Assembly: GCA_024695505.1 (NCBI GenBank)
Contig: JAILIB010000068.1
Location: 1-49,276, forward strand
Length of the DNA stretch: 49,276 bases
Reading direction: 5' to 3'
From: Saccharofermentans sp.
GTDB taxonomy: Bacteria > Bacillota > Clostridia > Saccharofermentanales > Saccharofermentanaceae
Shown: piece by piece, positions 8,507 through 17,427 of the stretch
How positions within the stretch are numbered: position 1 is the first letter of the stretch
Layout of the letters: each line of letters starts with the position of its first letter
Made by a program: the position numbers and the translations under genes
The notes under the pieces: model-generated
What the model saw: only the letters and a program-made list of their open reading frames with translations
Databases searched by the model: none
Told to the model about the DNA's origin: nothing

Positions 8507-9418
8507 TTGAAGAAGCTTTTAACTTCTAAGTGGTTTATCGTACTCGCGGTGTCGCTTCTCCTTATAGCGGGCATCGTGCTGAGCTTCATTCCCAACAGTC
8601 CGCTTAAAGCTGCGGTCGGTGTTTCGTCGAAGGTGGTATCTCCCGCACAAAAGGGCGTAAAGTCCACCGGAAACGCATTCTCGGATTTCTGGGCAGCCAT
8701 TGCCGACGGAATCGCTATCAGGGAAGAGAACAAGACCCTGAAACAGGAGATCGCCGACCTTAAGTACAAGCTTAACCAGTACGAGGAAGCCGCCATCAGG
8801 TACGAGGAGCTTAAAGGAGCTTTTCATATCAGGGATACCTTTAGCAACTATGACATTTACGGTGCCACCATCCTTTCGAGAGAAGCGGATGAGTGGTTCT
8901 CCGTTATCAGGATAAACGCGGGAAAGAATGAGGGTATCGTTCTCGAGCAGGGCCAGTCTTATCCGGTCGTTGACGTCGAGATGAACCTTGTCGGACGCGT
9001 TATCGAGACTGAAGGCTCAACTTCTAAAGTATTGCCGCTCCTTCACGAGGGTTTCTCCGTTGCGGGCAAGGTCAACGAAGTAAACGGCGCCTCGGTCATA
9101 ATCTGCGGAGACTCGGTCCTCAAGAAATCCGGTCTTTGCCGCGTAAAGGGAATCGATAAGAACATAAAGCTCGCTCCCGGAACGGTTATCGTTACTTCGG
9201 GCGAAGGCGGATTGTTCCCTGACGGTATTCCGATAGGAACTATCGAAAGCGTTGATTATTCCAATCCCACGGAAGTGACGGCAACTCTCAGGCCTTATTC
9301 CGTTATCGGCGAGCTTGAAGACGTTTTCGTTATGATCCCGTTCAATGCAGATACCAAGAAGGAGGGTACTCCCGGAGCTTCCGAGTCATCTGCTCAAGGT
9401 CAAGGCGGACAGGGCTGA
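8507..9418 (+). CDS. mreC: Rod shape-determining protein MreC
   Basis: Bitopic membrane protein that links the MreB cytoskeleton to PBP2 in the lateral-wall synthesis complex. A single N-terminal membrane helix (about 8-27) is followed by a coiled coil (about 68-105) and the paired beta-barrel MreC domain (about 120-275), with the family signature region VVDVEMNLVGRVIE. The C-terminal tail is Gly/Ser/Gln-rich. The start is TTG at 8507: AAGGAG ends 8 bases before it and no ATG fits. The stop overlaps the mreD start by one base (TGATG). 303 residues is a usual length. No mreB lies upstream; icd and a SEC-C gene occupy that place. Confidence 0.93.
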   Translation: MKKLLTSKWFIVLAVSLLLIAGIVLSFIPNSPLKAAVGVSSKVVSPAQKGVKSTGNAFSDFWAAIADGIAIREENKTLKQEIADLKYKLNQYEEAAIRYEELKGAFHIRDTFSNYDIYGATILSREADEWFSVIRINAGKNEGIVLEQGQSYPVVDVEMNLVGRVIETEGSTSKVLPLLHEGFSVAGKVNEVNGASVIICGDSVLKKSGLCRVKGIDKNIKLAPGTVIVTSGEGGLFPDGIPIGTIESVDYSNPTEVTATLRPYSVIGELEDVFVMIPFNADTKKEGTPGASESSAQGQGGQG

Positions 9419-10044
9419 TGGACCGTAGAAAGCTCATCCGGAAGATCCTTGTTTACGCTATATACATCCTGCTTCTTTCATCTTTGCAGGTGTCTTATCC
9501 GGGACGCCTGGGATTTGGAGGACAGACGGCCGACATTACTTTCGTTTTTGTCGTTCTGGTCGGTTATTTCTTCGGTTTTAAGGATGGAGTCATTGTGGGA
9601 CTTATTACAGGACTTGTAAGAGACTGCCTTGCGCCCATAGCCGTTGTCGGTATTGACGGAACGGTCAGGGTAACGGCCGGGATCGGAATGCTCGTCATGT
9701 TTTTAGCTGGCGCCGTCGGTGCTTCTTTCTTCACTAAAAGAATGCACAGAAACGTGCCGTTCGCCTTTGTTTCGATTGCTTTTACGACTTTGCTCTATAA
9801 GATATCAGGACATTTCATGGCCTACAGCTGGACATTTATCGCTCCGGCCGTGGGAAGTTACGACCTCGGCGTGTACGAGATTGTCGTAAGATCCTGCCTG
9901 TTACAGACGCTCTTAAATCTTATCGCGGGAATACCTATCCTTCTGCTTTTGAGGTTTGCAGGCCCCGTTGCCGTTTCCGATCAGAGGAAGTCTTCTGATG
10001 ACGTTATCGCTATCGGAGAGGAGAATTCATGGCTGCAGATCTGA
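9418..10044 (+). CDS. mreD: Rod shape-determining protein MreD
   Basis: A 208-residue hydrophobic protein with about five or six membrane helices. The VGYFFGFKDGVIVGLITGLVRD region (about 48-70) is typical of MreD, which accompanies MreC and PBP2 in the elongasome and is usually of this size but poorly conserved. Identification rests on topology, this motif and its position between mreC (1-base overlap) and mrdA. The last 16 bases overlap the start of mrdA, whose ribosome site lies inside the mreD coding sequence, which indicates translational coupling. Confidence 0.9.
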   Translation: MDRRKLIRKILVYAIYILLLSSLQVSYPGRLGFGGQTADITFVFVVLVGYFFGFKDGVIVGLITGLVRDCLAPIAVVGIDGTVRVTAGIGMLVMFLAGAVGASFFTKRMHRNVPFAFVSIAFTTLLYKISGHFMAYSWTFIAPAVGSYDLGVYEIVVRSCLLQTLLNLIAGIPILLLLRFAGPVAVSDQRKSSDDVIAIGEENSWLQI

Positions 10045-12338
10045 AGATAGAAGATTATAACGCGTTTGACAGGAATTCCGATAATTCCGGCAAGAATGAC
10101 AAGAACAGCCTTTTTAAGCGTTTCCTGTCATTGTTCAGCAACCGTTATCTTGTTCTGGCGCTGATATTCACTTCTTTCGGCGTTGCGATCCTTGTAATGA
10201 CGGCAAAACTGCAGTTTTCAGGCTATCAGAAGACGCTTTCCGAAGGTACCACGGGCGTTTTGAGACAGTATGTGTCAGAAGCGCCCAGGGGAGATATCCT
10301 GGACAGCAAAGGCCTTAAGCTCGCGTCATCTATTCAGTACAACACGGTAATGATCGCCAACGCTTATCTGAACGACAAGGAGCTGAACGCCCTTTGTTTG
10401 GAGCTCGCTGATCTTTTCCAGAAATACCACTGCATTACGGTTTCGGAATTGGACAACTACTTTACGATGGATCCGAATCCGACATTCCTTAAGGAAGAGG
10501 ACAAGATCAGGAGATGGCAGAGCGATTCAAACCTTTTCGCGCTCGAAGACTACGCACAGGGCGTCATCGTTACTTATTCCGACAAGTACGTAAAGACCGA
10601 TCCGAACGTCTTTTTCCTTTATCTCAGGCAGAAATTTAATCTGGACAACACTTACACGATCGAGGAAGCCTATAAGATCGTAAGGATCAGATATCAGATC
10701 TTTACGGACAACTGGGCCTTCATCAAGGGAACTCCGATCAAGATAGCGCAGGACGTTCCGGAAGACCTGATAAAGCTCTTTGCCGAGCAGAATTACCACT
10801 ACATGGGCATAGTCTGCGGCAAAGGTTATGCAAGGACATATTCTCCTGAAGCGCTTTATTCCTGCCATGTCTTAGGCTATGTAGGACAGATCTCACAGAC
10901 TACATTTCAGGATCTTTCCAAGTTCGGTTACACGAATGATGACATGGTCGGAAAGTCAGGCGTTGAGTCCCAGATGGAGAGGTATCTGCATGGAGACAGC
11001 GGCATTACGCCTTACAACATCTGGACGAAGAACGGTGAAGAGGGCATGTTCGTGCCTTCCGATTACGGCGTTCCCTCTAAAGCCGGTGCGACCGTTAACC
11101 TTACGATAGATTCAAACCTCCAGAAGGTAGGTACGGACGCTCTTAAGCAGTATATCTACAACGCCCAGCAGCAGGAGGCCATTAACCATACTGGCTTTAA
11201 GACCGCAAGTTCAGGCGCTTTCGTCGTAATGAACGTTAACACGGGCGCGATCCTTGCGATGGGTTCTTATCCGAACTACGATCCGAATGACTTCATTCTC
11301 GCAAATTACGGTGACCCGCAGGCTGCCGAGCAGGTGAAATACTATCTGGGACTCGATGAATATGCCGAGATGACCGCTGCAGACCTTCCTTTGTGGAACA
11401 GAGCCATCATGTCGATGTACGCACCGGGTTCAACTTTCAAGCCTATTACGGCGCTTGCCGGATTGGAGAGCGGCACGATAACGCCTGAATCCAACTGGAT
11501 CACCTGTACTTCACCTTTGGACGTTGACGGATGGATATTCCGTTGCCTCGAGTATCCTAACGGAGGACACGGCCCGCTCAACCTCGACAGCGCAATGGGA
11601 ACGTCCTGCAATATCTATTTCATGAGATTAGGCGTAAGCACGGGTATCGACAACATCTCCAAGATGGCTAAGCGTTTCGGTCTTGGCGTTAAGACCGGGA
11701 TCGACCTTCCGGGTGAGATCAAGGGAGTCATGTCGAGCAGAGAGACAAAGAGGCTCTTACATGAATCCGAATACGACAAGATCTGGTTCCCTTCAAATAC
11801 CGCGCAGGTTTCGATCGGACAGTTCGATAACTGCTTTACGATCCTCCAGCTCTGCAGATACGTTGCGGGAATCGCCACAAACAAGCTCGTAAAGCCTTAT
11901 ATCATTGACTCCGTTGTAGCAAGTGACGGCTCCGTCCTTTATAAGGGACAGGCTGAATCAGTTGACATCGGAATCCCTGAAGAGAACATTACAGCCGTCA
12001 GGAACGCAATGAACTGCGTTACCGAGGGCTCGAAATACTGGAGAGGAACGGCCCAGAAGCACTTCTCGTCATTCCCGATCAAGATCACATGTAAGACGGG
12101 AACGGCTGAGACGGGTTTCGAGAAGATCAGAAAAGAGTATTCAAACGGTCTTTTCATCTGCTACGCGCCTAAGGAAAACCCTGAGATCGCCATCGCGCTC
12201 GTTGTTGAGAGAGGTGAGTGGGGTTCTTCCACAACGGTAATCGCGCAGAAGCTCATTGCAGCTTATTACAACGAGAGAACGAGCACTTCCTATACCATAT
12301 ATGAAAACAATCCCGTGCCCGGTGATCATCTTGCCTGA
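10029..12338 (+). CDS. mrdA: Penicillin-binding protein 2 (class B transpeptidase of the elongasome)
   Basis: Membrane-anchored D,D-transpeptidase that cross-links peptidoglycan during elongation, working with RodA and MreCD. One membrane helix (about 40-60) follows a cytoplasmic tail; the dimerisation/pedestal region runs from about 70 to 370 (APRGDILDSKG near 87); the transpeptidase domain follows. Catalytic motifs are complete: SxxK at S468-K471 (GSTFKP), SxN at S526-C-N528 and KTG at 689-691. At 769 residues it is somewhat longer than the E. coli enzyme, with extra sequence in the pedestal region. GGAGAGGAG 6 bases upstream supports the ATG at 10029. No terminator was recognised after it; the next promoter starts 63 bases downstream. 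Confidence 0.94.
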   Translation: MAADLKIEDYNAFDRNSDNSGKNDKNSLFKRFLSLFSNRYLVLALIFTSFGVAILVMTAKLQFSGYQKTLSEGTTGVLRQYVSEAPRGDILDSKGLKLASSIQYNTVMIANAYLNDKELNALCLELADLFQKYHCITVSELDNYFTMDPNPTFLKEEDKIRRWQSDSNLFALEDYAQGVIVTYSDKYVKTDPNVFFLYLRQKFNLDNTYTIEEAYKIVRIRYQIFTDNWAFIKGTPIKIAQDVPEDLIKLFAEQNYHYMGIVCGKGYARTYSPEALYSCHVLGYVGQISQTTFQDLSKFGYTNDDMVGKSGVESQMERYLHGDSGITPYNIWTKNGEEGMFVPSDYGVPSKAGATVNLTIDSNLQKVGTDALKQYIYNAQQQEAINHTGFKTASSGAFVVMNVNTGAILAMGSYPNYDPNDFILANYGDPQAAEQVKYYLGLDEYAEMTAADLPLWNRAIMSMYAPGSTFKPITALAGLESGTITPESNWITCTSPLDVDGWIFRCLEYPNGGHGPLNLDSAMGTSCNIYFMRLGVSTGIDNISKMAKRFGLGVKTGIDLPGEIKGVMSSRETKRLLHESEYDKIWFPSNTAQVSIGQFDNCFTILQLCRYVAGIATNKLVKPYIIDSVVASDGSVLYKGQAESVDIGIPEENITAVRNAMNCVTEGSKYWRGTAQKHFSSFPIKITCKTGTAETGFEKIRKEYSNGLFICYAPKENPEIAIALVVERGEWGSSTTVIAQKLIAAYYNERTSTSYTIYENNPVPGDHLA

Positions 12339-12400
12339 AACCCTTAATGGAAATTGGCATTTAGTACATTTTTTACTGTCAGTTTTGTATTAAAGGGAAA

Positions 12401-12429
12401 TTGTCCGTATAAAGTTTTTAAGATAAAAT
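12401..12429 (+). promoter_or_regulatory. Sigma-A-type promoter for the MgsA-like gene
   Basis: TTGTCC (12401-12406) and TAAAAT (12424-12429) with a 17-base spacer. It lies in the 121-base gap between mrdA and the MgsA-like gene, indicating separate transcription from the mre block. Confidence 0.6.
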
Positions 12430-12459
12430 TTTCACAGTAACTTTAATGGGGGCATGTTG

Positions 12460-12873
12460 ATGAAAATCGTTTTGATGGCTGATAACAGGAAGACAGAGCT
12501 TCTTGTCAATTTTTGTATTGCCTATAAACCGCTCCTTGAAAAGCACCAGTTAATTTCAGTCTACAATACCGCAAAGCTCCTTAAATCGGCTGCTGACCTT
12601 GACGTATCAGGTCTTTCCGTCGATTATTCGGCTGGCTTTGAGCAGCTTGCTTCAAGAGCTGAGTTCAACGGCATAGACTGCGTCATATATCTGAGAGACG
12701 GCAGGACTAAGAGCGAATCCAATCCCGGAGAGCTTTTGGACGTCTGTGACCAGAACATTATCCCTTACGCGACCAATATCGCGTCTGCCGAGATCCTTAT
12801 TACCGCCATCGACAACGGCGCTCTCGATTACCGTGAGTGGAATGCCGCTGACAGGCAGGGAACAGGAGTCTGA
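12460..12873 (+). CDS. Methylglyoxal-synthase-like protein lacking the catalytic residues
   Basis: A 137-residue protein with the whole-length pattern of methylglyoxal synthase (MgsA), including the N-terminal beta strand, AYKPLLEKHQLISV, and the C-terminal stretch IPYATNIASAEILITAIDNG (about 101-120), which closely follows the MgsA core. The active enzyme turns dihydroxyacetone phosphate into methylglyoxal. Here the catalytic features are lost: the early AHD motif reads ADN, and the GGDQQ phosphate/catalytic loop reads AGFEQL, so the catalytic Asp is absent; an Asp in RDG remains. The fold is therefore probably kept without the known activity. The start at 12460 was chosen over 12454 because GGGGG ends 7 bases before it. 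In Clostridia mgsA often follows the mre-mrd-min-rodA block, which fits its place here. A role as ligand-binding protein is inference. Confidence 0.72.
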   Translation: MKIVLMADNRKTELLVNFCIAYKPLLEKHQLISVYNTAKLLKSAADLDVSGLSVDYSAGFEQLASRAEFNGIDCVIYLRDGRTKSESNPGELLDVCDQNIIPYATNIASAEILITAIDNGALDYREWNAADRQGTGV

Positions 12874-12881
12874 TCTCTTTT

Positions 12882-13490
12882 ATGAATATCCTCAGGATTC
12901 CCAAAGGTCCGTTTATGTCAAACATGTTTTTGGCATATGTAGGAAACTGCGTGTTCGTAATCGACCCGTCGGTGTCTCCGGATGCCGTGAAATACGACCT
13001 TCCGCCTGTCTCGGCGATCCTTATAACCCACGGCCATTACGACCACATCAAGTATGTGGACGAATGGCATAGATCTTTTCCTGATGCCCCTATATACATG
13101 CGTCCCGAGGATGACAGCCTTTTGGGGGATCCCGGCGCTAACTGTTCTTACATGGACGGCATCAGCAAGGTGTTTGATTTCCCTCATGAAAAGCCGGAAG
13201 GCACCATCGCTTTCGGCCCTGTTGAGGTAAGCGTGATAACTACTCCGGGCCATACTATGGGTTCCGTATGCTATCTGTTCACTGACGGCATTGAGTCCTG
13301 CATGTTTACGGGGGACACTGTCTTTGCGGGATCCGTCGGCCGTACTGACATGGAAGGAGGCTCTTTTGAGCTTTTGAAGGGTTCTGTTGAAAAGATCAGC
13401 CGTCTTCCTGCGGATACGCGCATATATCCCGGACACGGGCCGGATTCTACTGTCGGTTATGAGGTAAGATATAATCCTTTCTTTGAATAA
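12882..13490 (+). CDS. Metallo-beta-lactamase-fold hydrolase, glyoxalase-II-like
   Basis: A 202-residue cytosolic hydrolase with a complete di-metal site: THGHYDH (HxHxDH, about 49-55), TPGHTMGS (about 120-127), TGDTVFAGSVGRTD (about 142-155) and YPGHGPDSTVGYE (about 184-196), plus terminal NPFF. The pattern matches the YqgX/glyoxalase-II-like group of thioester hydrolases, which are shorter than true glyoxalase II; the substrate cannot be told. It starts 8 bases after the MgsA-like gene, with CAGGAG about 13 bases upstream of the ATG. Methylglyoxal detoxification would suit the neighbour if that were an active synthase, but its catalytic residues are missing. Confidence 0.85.
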   Translation: MNILRIPKGPFMSNMFLAYVGNCVFVIDPSVSPDAVKYDLPPVSAILITHGHYDHIKYVDEWHRSFPDAPIYMRPEDDSLLGDPGANCSYMDGISKVFDFPHEKPEGTIAFGPVEVSVITTPGHTMGSVCYLFTDGIESCMFTGDTVFAGSVGRTDMEGGSFELLKGSVEKISRLPADTRIYPGHGPDSTVGYEVRYNPFFE

Positions 13491-13501
13491 TAAGGGTTTG
13501 C

Positions 13502-13531
13502 TTGACTTTTTAGTTCTCATATATGTACAAT
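13502..13531 (+). promoter_or_regulatory. Sigma-A-type promoter for the pheST T-box transcript
   Basis: TTGACT (13502-13507) and TACAAT (13526-13531), spacer 18 bases. Predicted transcription start near 13538, just at the 5' edge of the T-box leader. Confidence 0.7.
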
Positions 13532-13537
13532 GGGCAA

Positions 13538-13813
13538 ATGCAATGAAGGTGCGTAAGTAGTCCTTGTATTACATGAACAGAGAGTCGTGTCACCGGCTGA
13601 GAGCACGATCTTAAGGATACAAAGATGAATTTCAACACTGGAGCGTTCCTGCGAAAACGGCAGTTTGCTGATTAAGCGGATGCGTGCGGCGGCATTACTG
13701 CGCGACATAAGTGCGGAAGGCATATAACGCTTTTCGAACATGGGTGGTACCGCGAAGGTGCGATATATTTGCAATTCGTCCCATGGCAATGAAAGTTGCC
13801 GTGGGATTTTTTT
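13538..13813 (+). promoter_or_regulatory. T-box riboswitch leader (tRNA-Phe responsive)
   Basis: A leader of about 295 bases before pheS. The T-box sequence GGGTGGTACCGCG is at 13742-13754; its TGGT bulge would pair with the uncharged NCCA end, and the last T matches the A discriminator base expected for tRNA-Phe. A specifier TTC (Phe) is seen at 13631-13633 in GAATTTCAAC. The Stem I region 13560-13650 holds the GAGAGTCGTG and GAGCACGATC arms. An intrinsic terminator at 13779-13813 competes with the antiterminator. When uncharged tRNA-Phe binds, transcription would continue into pheST. The assignment of exact stem limits is approximate. Confidence 0.92.
13779..13813 (+). terminator. T-box intrinsic terminator
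   Basis: Arms TCCCATGGCAA (13779-13789) and TTGCCGTGGGA (13796-13806), one G-T pair, 6-base loop, then seven T. The 5' arm is the alternative partner of the T-box antiterminator. Confidence 0.9.
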
Positions 13814-13833
13814 ATGCATAAGGAGGAGAAGAC

Positions 13834-14877
13834 ATGGCTGAACTTAGTGAATTAAGCGCAAAGCTGTCAGAGATCAAGACCGGGATCGAGTCAGACCTTA
13901 CTGAGATCAAGAGCTCTAAGGGTATCTTTGAATACAGAAAGAGCGTCATGGACTCGAAGGAAGGCAAGATCGGCTCTCTCATGAAGGAGATGGGCAAGAT
14001 CCCGAAAGAACTGAAGGCCGATTACGGAAAGATGGTCAACGAGATCAGGAACTGGGCAACGGAGAAGTTTGACGCTTTGGATGCACAGTTCAAGGCTGCC
14101 GAGCAGAAGGCACGTTATGAAGCCGAGACAATCGACGTAACACTGCCTTCGAAGAAACTCAAGAAGGGCTATCTCCATCCGAATACGCAGGTCAGAAACC
14201 AGATCGTGGACATCTTCGGTTCCATGGGTTTCTCAGTTTATGAAGGAAATGAGATCGAGACGGATCACTATAACTTCACGGCATTGAACATCCCCAAGGA
14301 TCACCCTTCGCGTGACATGCAGGATACGTTCTATCTCAGTCCTGAGTTCCTTTTGAGAACACAGACCTCCGCAGGTCAGGTTCACGTTATGGAAGCCCAG
14401 CAGCCGCCTATAAAGATCATCTCACCGGGTAAGGTGTTCCGTTCCGACGATGACGCGACGCATTCTCCGATGTTCTCCCAGATGGAAGGACTCGTAGTAG
14501 ATGAAGGCATTACGCTCTGCGACCTTCAGGGCATGCTCGACGTATTCGTTAAGAAGATCTTCGGCGAGGAGACGAGAACGCGTCTGCGTCCGTCTTACTT
14601 CCCGTTCACGGAGCCTTCCGTTGAGGTCGACGTTTCCTGCTTCCAGTGCGGAGGCAAGGGATGCAAGCTCTGCAAGGGAACAGGCTGGATCGAAGTCCTT
14701 GGCGCGGGCGTAGTTAACAAGAAGGTTCTTGAAGGCTGCGGCATCGACAGCGACAAATACAGCGGTCTGGCTTTCGGTATCGGCATCGATCGTATTGCCA
14801 TGCTCAAGTACGGCATAAACAACATCAAACTCTTGTTTGAGTCTGATCTGCGCGTGCTTGAACAGATCGACGATTAA
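13834..14877 (+). CDS. pheS: Phenylalanyl-tRNA synthetase alpha subunit
   Basis: Class II synthetase subunit that holds the Phe-tRNA active site of the alpha2-beta2 enzyme. The N-terminal coiled-coil arm that binds tRNA spans about 1-95. The catalytic core carries motif 2 ([22 protein letters not shown], about 199-220) and motif 3 ([18 protein letters not shown], about 312-330). A [14 protein letters not shown] knuckle (about 268-280) is common in Clostridia. Length 347 is standard. AAGGAGGAG is 6 bases before the ATG at 13834; the earlier ATG at 13814 overlaps this ribosome site. Expression should depend on the T-box directly upstream. Confidence 0.97.
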   Translation: MAELSELSAKLSEIKTGIESDLTEIKSSKGIFEYRKSVMDSKEGKIGSLMKEMGKIPKELKADYGKMVNEIRNWATEKFDALDAQFKAAEQKARYEAETIDVTLPSKKLKKGYLHPNTQVRNQIVDIFGSMGFSVYEGNEIETDHYNFTALNIPKDHPSRDMQDTFYLSPEFLLRTQTSAGQVHVMEAQQPPIKIISPGKVFRSDDDATHSPMFSQMEGLVVDEGITLCDLQGMLDVFVKKIFGEETRTRLRPSYFPFTEPSVEVDVSCFQCGGKGCKLCKGTGWIEVLGAGVVNKKVLEGCGIDSDKYSGLAFGIGIDRIAMLKYGINNIKLLFESDLRVLEQIDD

Positions 14878-14894
14878 GGTAAGGAGGCAATGAT

Positions 14895-17312
14895 ATGTTA
14901 GTACCATTAAGCTGGCTTAAAGATTATGTAGATATTGACGTTACTCCGGACGTGCTTGAGGAAAAGCTCTTCAGCTGCGGTTTCGAGGTAGAGGAAAAAT
15001 ACGAAGTAGGCAAGGACATCAGCAAGGTCGTTGTCGGTGAAGTAAAGACCTGTGAAGCAATTGAAGGCACACACCTTCATCTTTGCACGGTCGATGCTGG
15101 TGAGAACGGCGTCCTCCAGATCTGCTGCGGCGCTGATAACGTTAAAGCAGGCGGAAAATATCCTTTGGCTCTTATAGGAGCACAGGTCTATGCGACGGCA
15201 AAGGATCACGTAACAGTTGAAGGCGTCATGACTATAGGTCAGGGCAAGCTCAGAGGATACGATTCGTTCGGTATGCTCTGCTCCGGTGTTGAGCTTGGCG
15301 TTTCTGAGGACATGTTCCCGGGTGCAGGATACAACGGACTTCTCGTTTTGCCTGCGGATTCAGTCCCCGGTGCTGACGTTAAGCCCATCTTAGGCCTTGA
15401 CGATTACATCTTCGATGTTTCCATCACCGCAAACAGGCCTGACTGCCAGAGCATCTTCGGTATCGCCAGGGAAGTTGCTGCAGTTCTTGGCAAGCCCGTA
15501 AAGGAGCCTGCTCTGGACTATACAGAGAGTGATGTTGCTATCGATTTCAACATACGCGTATCAGCACCTGACCTTTGCCCGAGATACATCGGCCACTATG
15601 TTTCAGACGTTACGATCGCTGAGTCTCCTCTCTGGATGAAGCGCCGTCTGGCTCTGGTCGGCTGCTCTGCGATCTCCAACGTAGTCGATATTACAAACTA
15701 CGTTCTCTACGAGCTCGGCCAGCCGATGCATGCGTTCGATTACTCATACCTTGAAGGCGGTGAGATCCACGTACGCCGTGCAGAGAACGGCGAGAAGATC
15801 CAGACTCTCGATGAGAAGGAATTCGCTCTTACATCAGATAACCTCGTAATCTGCGACGGCAAAAAGCCTGTTGCTCTGGCAGGAATCATGGGCGGACTCA
15901 ACTCCGAGATCCTTGATTCGACAAAGGCAGTCATGTTCGAAGCTGCAAAGTTTGCTCACGACAACATCCGCAAGAGCTCAAAGGCACTGGGTCAGGTATC
16001 TGATTCTTCCATGAGGTTCTCCAAGGGCGTTGATGAATACACGACCGTCATGGCGATGAAGAGGGCTCTGCATCTTATCGAAGAGCTTGGCTGCGGAAAG
16101 GTCTCCAAGACAGCTTTCGACGTCAACACAGGTAATTCCATCGAGCCCAGAAAGCTTACCGTCAGCGTTAAGAAGGTCAATGGCGTTCTCGGAATCACGG
16201 TTCCCGATGAAGACATCGTAAGGATCCTGACTGGTCTTAACTTCGCACCCGAGCTTAACGGCGATGAACTTACGATCTACATTCCCGGATACCGCGTTGA
16301 CATGGAATCCTATCAGGATGTCGCTGAGGAAGTTATCCGTATGTACGGCTACGATCACATCGTGCCTACATTCATTCCCACGGCAAAGGTCACTTCAGGC
16401 GGATATAACCTGAAGCAGCGTTCAGAACTTAAGATCAGGCGCGATCTTTGCGCTGCAGGCGCTTCTGAAGGCGTACATTATTCGTTCTTCTCGCCCTCGG
16501 ATTTTGATCTTCTGAAGCTCCCCGAGGATGCACCTGAAAGAACTGCCATCAAGATCCTGAATCCTATCAACATCGATCTTTCACTGATGCGTACGACTCT
16601 TGCGCCCCAGATGATCAAGGCAATGGCAAGAAACCAGAAGAACGGCATCCTTACGGGCCGCATCTACGAGATGGGCAATAAGTTCCTGCCGAAGTCTCTG
16701 CCTCTTACCGAATATCCTGACGAGCGCGAGACGATCTGCATCGGCGTTTTCGGTGAGAATGAGGATTTCTATTCATTGAAGGGTCTCGTCGATGTTATCG
16801 CAGCTTCACTGGACGTTGAATTCGATTACGAGAAGGATGAGAAGACATTCCTTCACCCCGGAAGGACTGCAAAGGTCATCTGCAACGGTGAAGAGGTTGG
16901 CTATCTTGGTCAGGTCCTCTATGAGATCTGCGATGAACTCGACATGAGGGTTCCCGCATATGTTGCTGAGATCGACCTTCGTATCTTAAGCAAGTACTAT
17001 GGCAAGGAAAGAAAGTTCATCCCGCTTCCGAAGTTCCTTGAGGAAAAGAGAGACTTCTGCTTCGTTATGGACAAGAGCATTACCAATGCCCAGGTTGAGA
17101 AGGAGATCAAGGCTTCCTGCGAGTACATCACAAAGATCGAGCTCTTCGACATCTACGAAGGCATCCAGCTCGGCCTCAATAAGAAGAGTCTTGCGTACAG
17201 CGTGGTCTTCACGCCTAAGGACGAGGAGTTCAAGCCTGAGGTCATCGACGGTTTCGTTAATACCATCCTCTCTAACCTCGGCGAGAAGTACGGTATTACT
17301 CTCCGTGCCTGA
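14895..17312 (+). CDS. pheT: Phenylalanyl-tRNA synthetase beta subunit
   Basis: Partner of PheS, 805 residues, full length. Domains in order: N-terminal segment LVPLSWLKDYVDI, tRNA-binding EMAP/OB domain (about 40-155, VVVGEVKTC...CGADNVKAG), B3/4 editing domain (about 210-385, with RPDCQSIFGIAREVAAVL before it), B5 domain (about 405-475), the inactive synthetase-like core (about 490-700) and the ferredoxin-fold anticodon-binding domain (about 712-805). It follows pheS by 17 bases with GGTAAGGAGG as ribosome site and is followed by an intrinsic terminator. Confidence 0.97.
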   Translation: MLVPLSWLKDYVDIDVTPDVLEEKLFSCGFEVEEKYEVGKDISKVVVGEVKTCEAIEGTHLHLCTVDAGENGVLQICCGADNVKAGGKYPLALIGAQVYATAKDHVTVEGVMTIGQGKLRGYDSFGMLCSGVELGVSEDMFPGAGYNGLLVLPADSVPGADVKPILGLDDYIFDVSITANRPDCQSIFGIAREVAAVLGKPVKEPALDYTESDVAIDFNIRVSAPDLCPRYIGHYVSDVTIAESPLWMKRRLALVGCSAISNVVDITNYVLYELGQPMHAFDYSYLEGGEIHVRRAENGEKIQTLDEKEFALTSDNLVICDGKKPVALAGIMGGLNSEILDSTKAVMFEAAKFAHDNIRKSSKALGQVSDSSMRFSKGVDEYTTVMAMKRALHLIEELGCGKVSKTAFDVNTGNSIEPRKLTVSVKKVNGVLGITVPDEDIVRILTGLNFAPELNGDELTIYIPGYRVDMESYQDVAEEVIRMYGYDHIVPTFIPTAKVTSGGYNLKQRSELKIRRDLCAAGASEGVHYSFFSPSDFDLLKLPEDAPERTAIKILNPINIDLSLMRTTLAPQMIKAMARNQKNGILTGRIYEMGNKFLPKSLPLTEYPDERETICIGVFGENEDFYSLKGLVDVIAASLDVEFDYEKDEKTFLHPGRTAKVICNGEEVGYLGQVLYEICDELDMRVPAYVAEIDLRILSKYYGKERKFIPLPKFLEEKRDFCFVMDKSITNAQVEKEIKASCEYITKIELFDIYEGIQLGLNKKSLAYSVVFTPKDEEFKPEVIDGFVNTILSNLGEKYGITLRA

Positions 17313-17401
17313 GGCTCATTTCGTTTAATAGGTATTAAAGACGGAGTCAAGCCGCCTATATGCCTGCAAACACAATAAAACAAATGCTCTGAAGCAGTTT
17401 T

Positions 17402-17425
17402 ACGCCCGGACCTCCGGGCGTTTTT
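17402..17425 (+). terminator. Intrinsic terminator after pheST
   Basis: ACGCCCGG (17402-17409) pairs with CCGGGCGT (17414-17421) across a 4-base loop, followed by T5. It lies 90 bases after the pheT stop; the region 17313-17401 between holds no visible gene. Confidence 0.85.
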
Positions 17426-17427
17426 CT

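Noticed and set aside
12339..12400. Possible terminator after mrdA (CCCTTAA ... TTAAAGGG)
   Set aside because: The matching arms are about 45 bases apart, A/T-rich and not followed by a proper T run.
12918..13520. A 200-codon open frame on the minus strand
   Set aside because: It is fully antisense to the MBL-fold hydrolase, which has a complete metal site; the antisense product resembles nothing known.
14422..14907. A 161-codon minus-strand open frame inside pheS
   Set aside because: Antisense to a conserved gene, no ribosome site, no recognisable domain.
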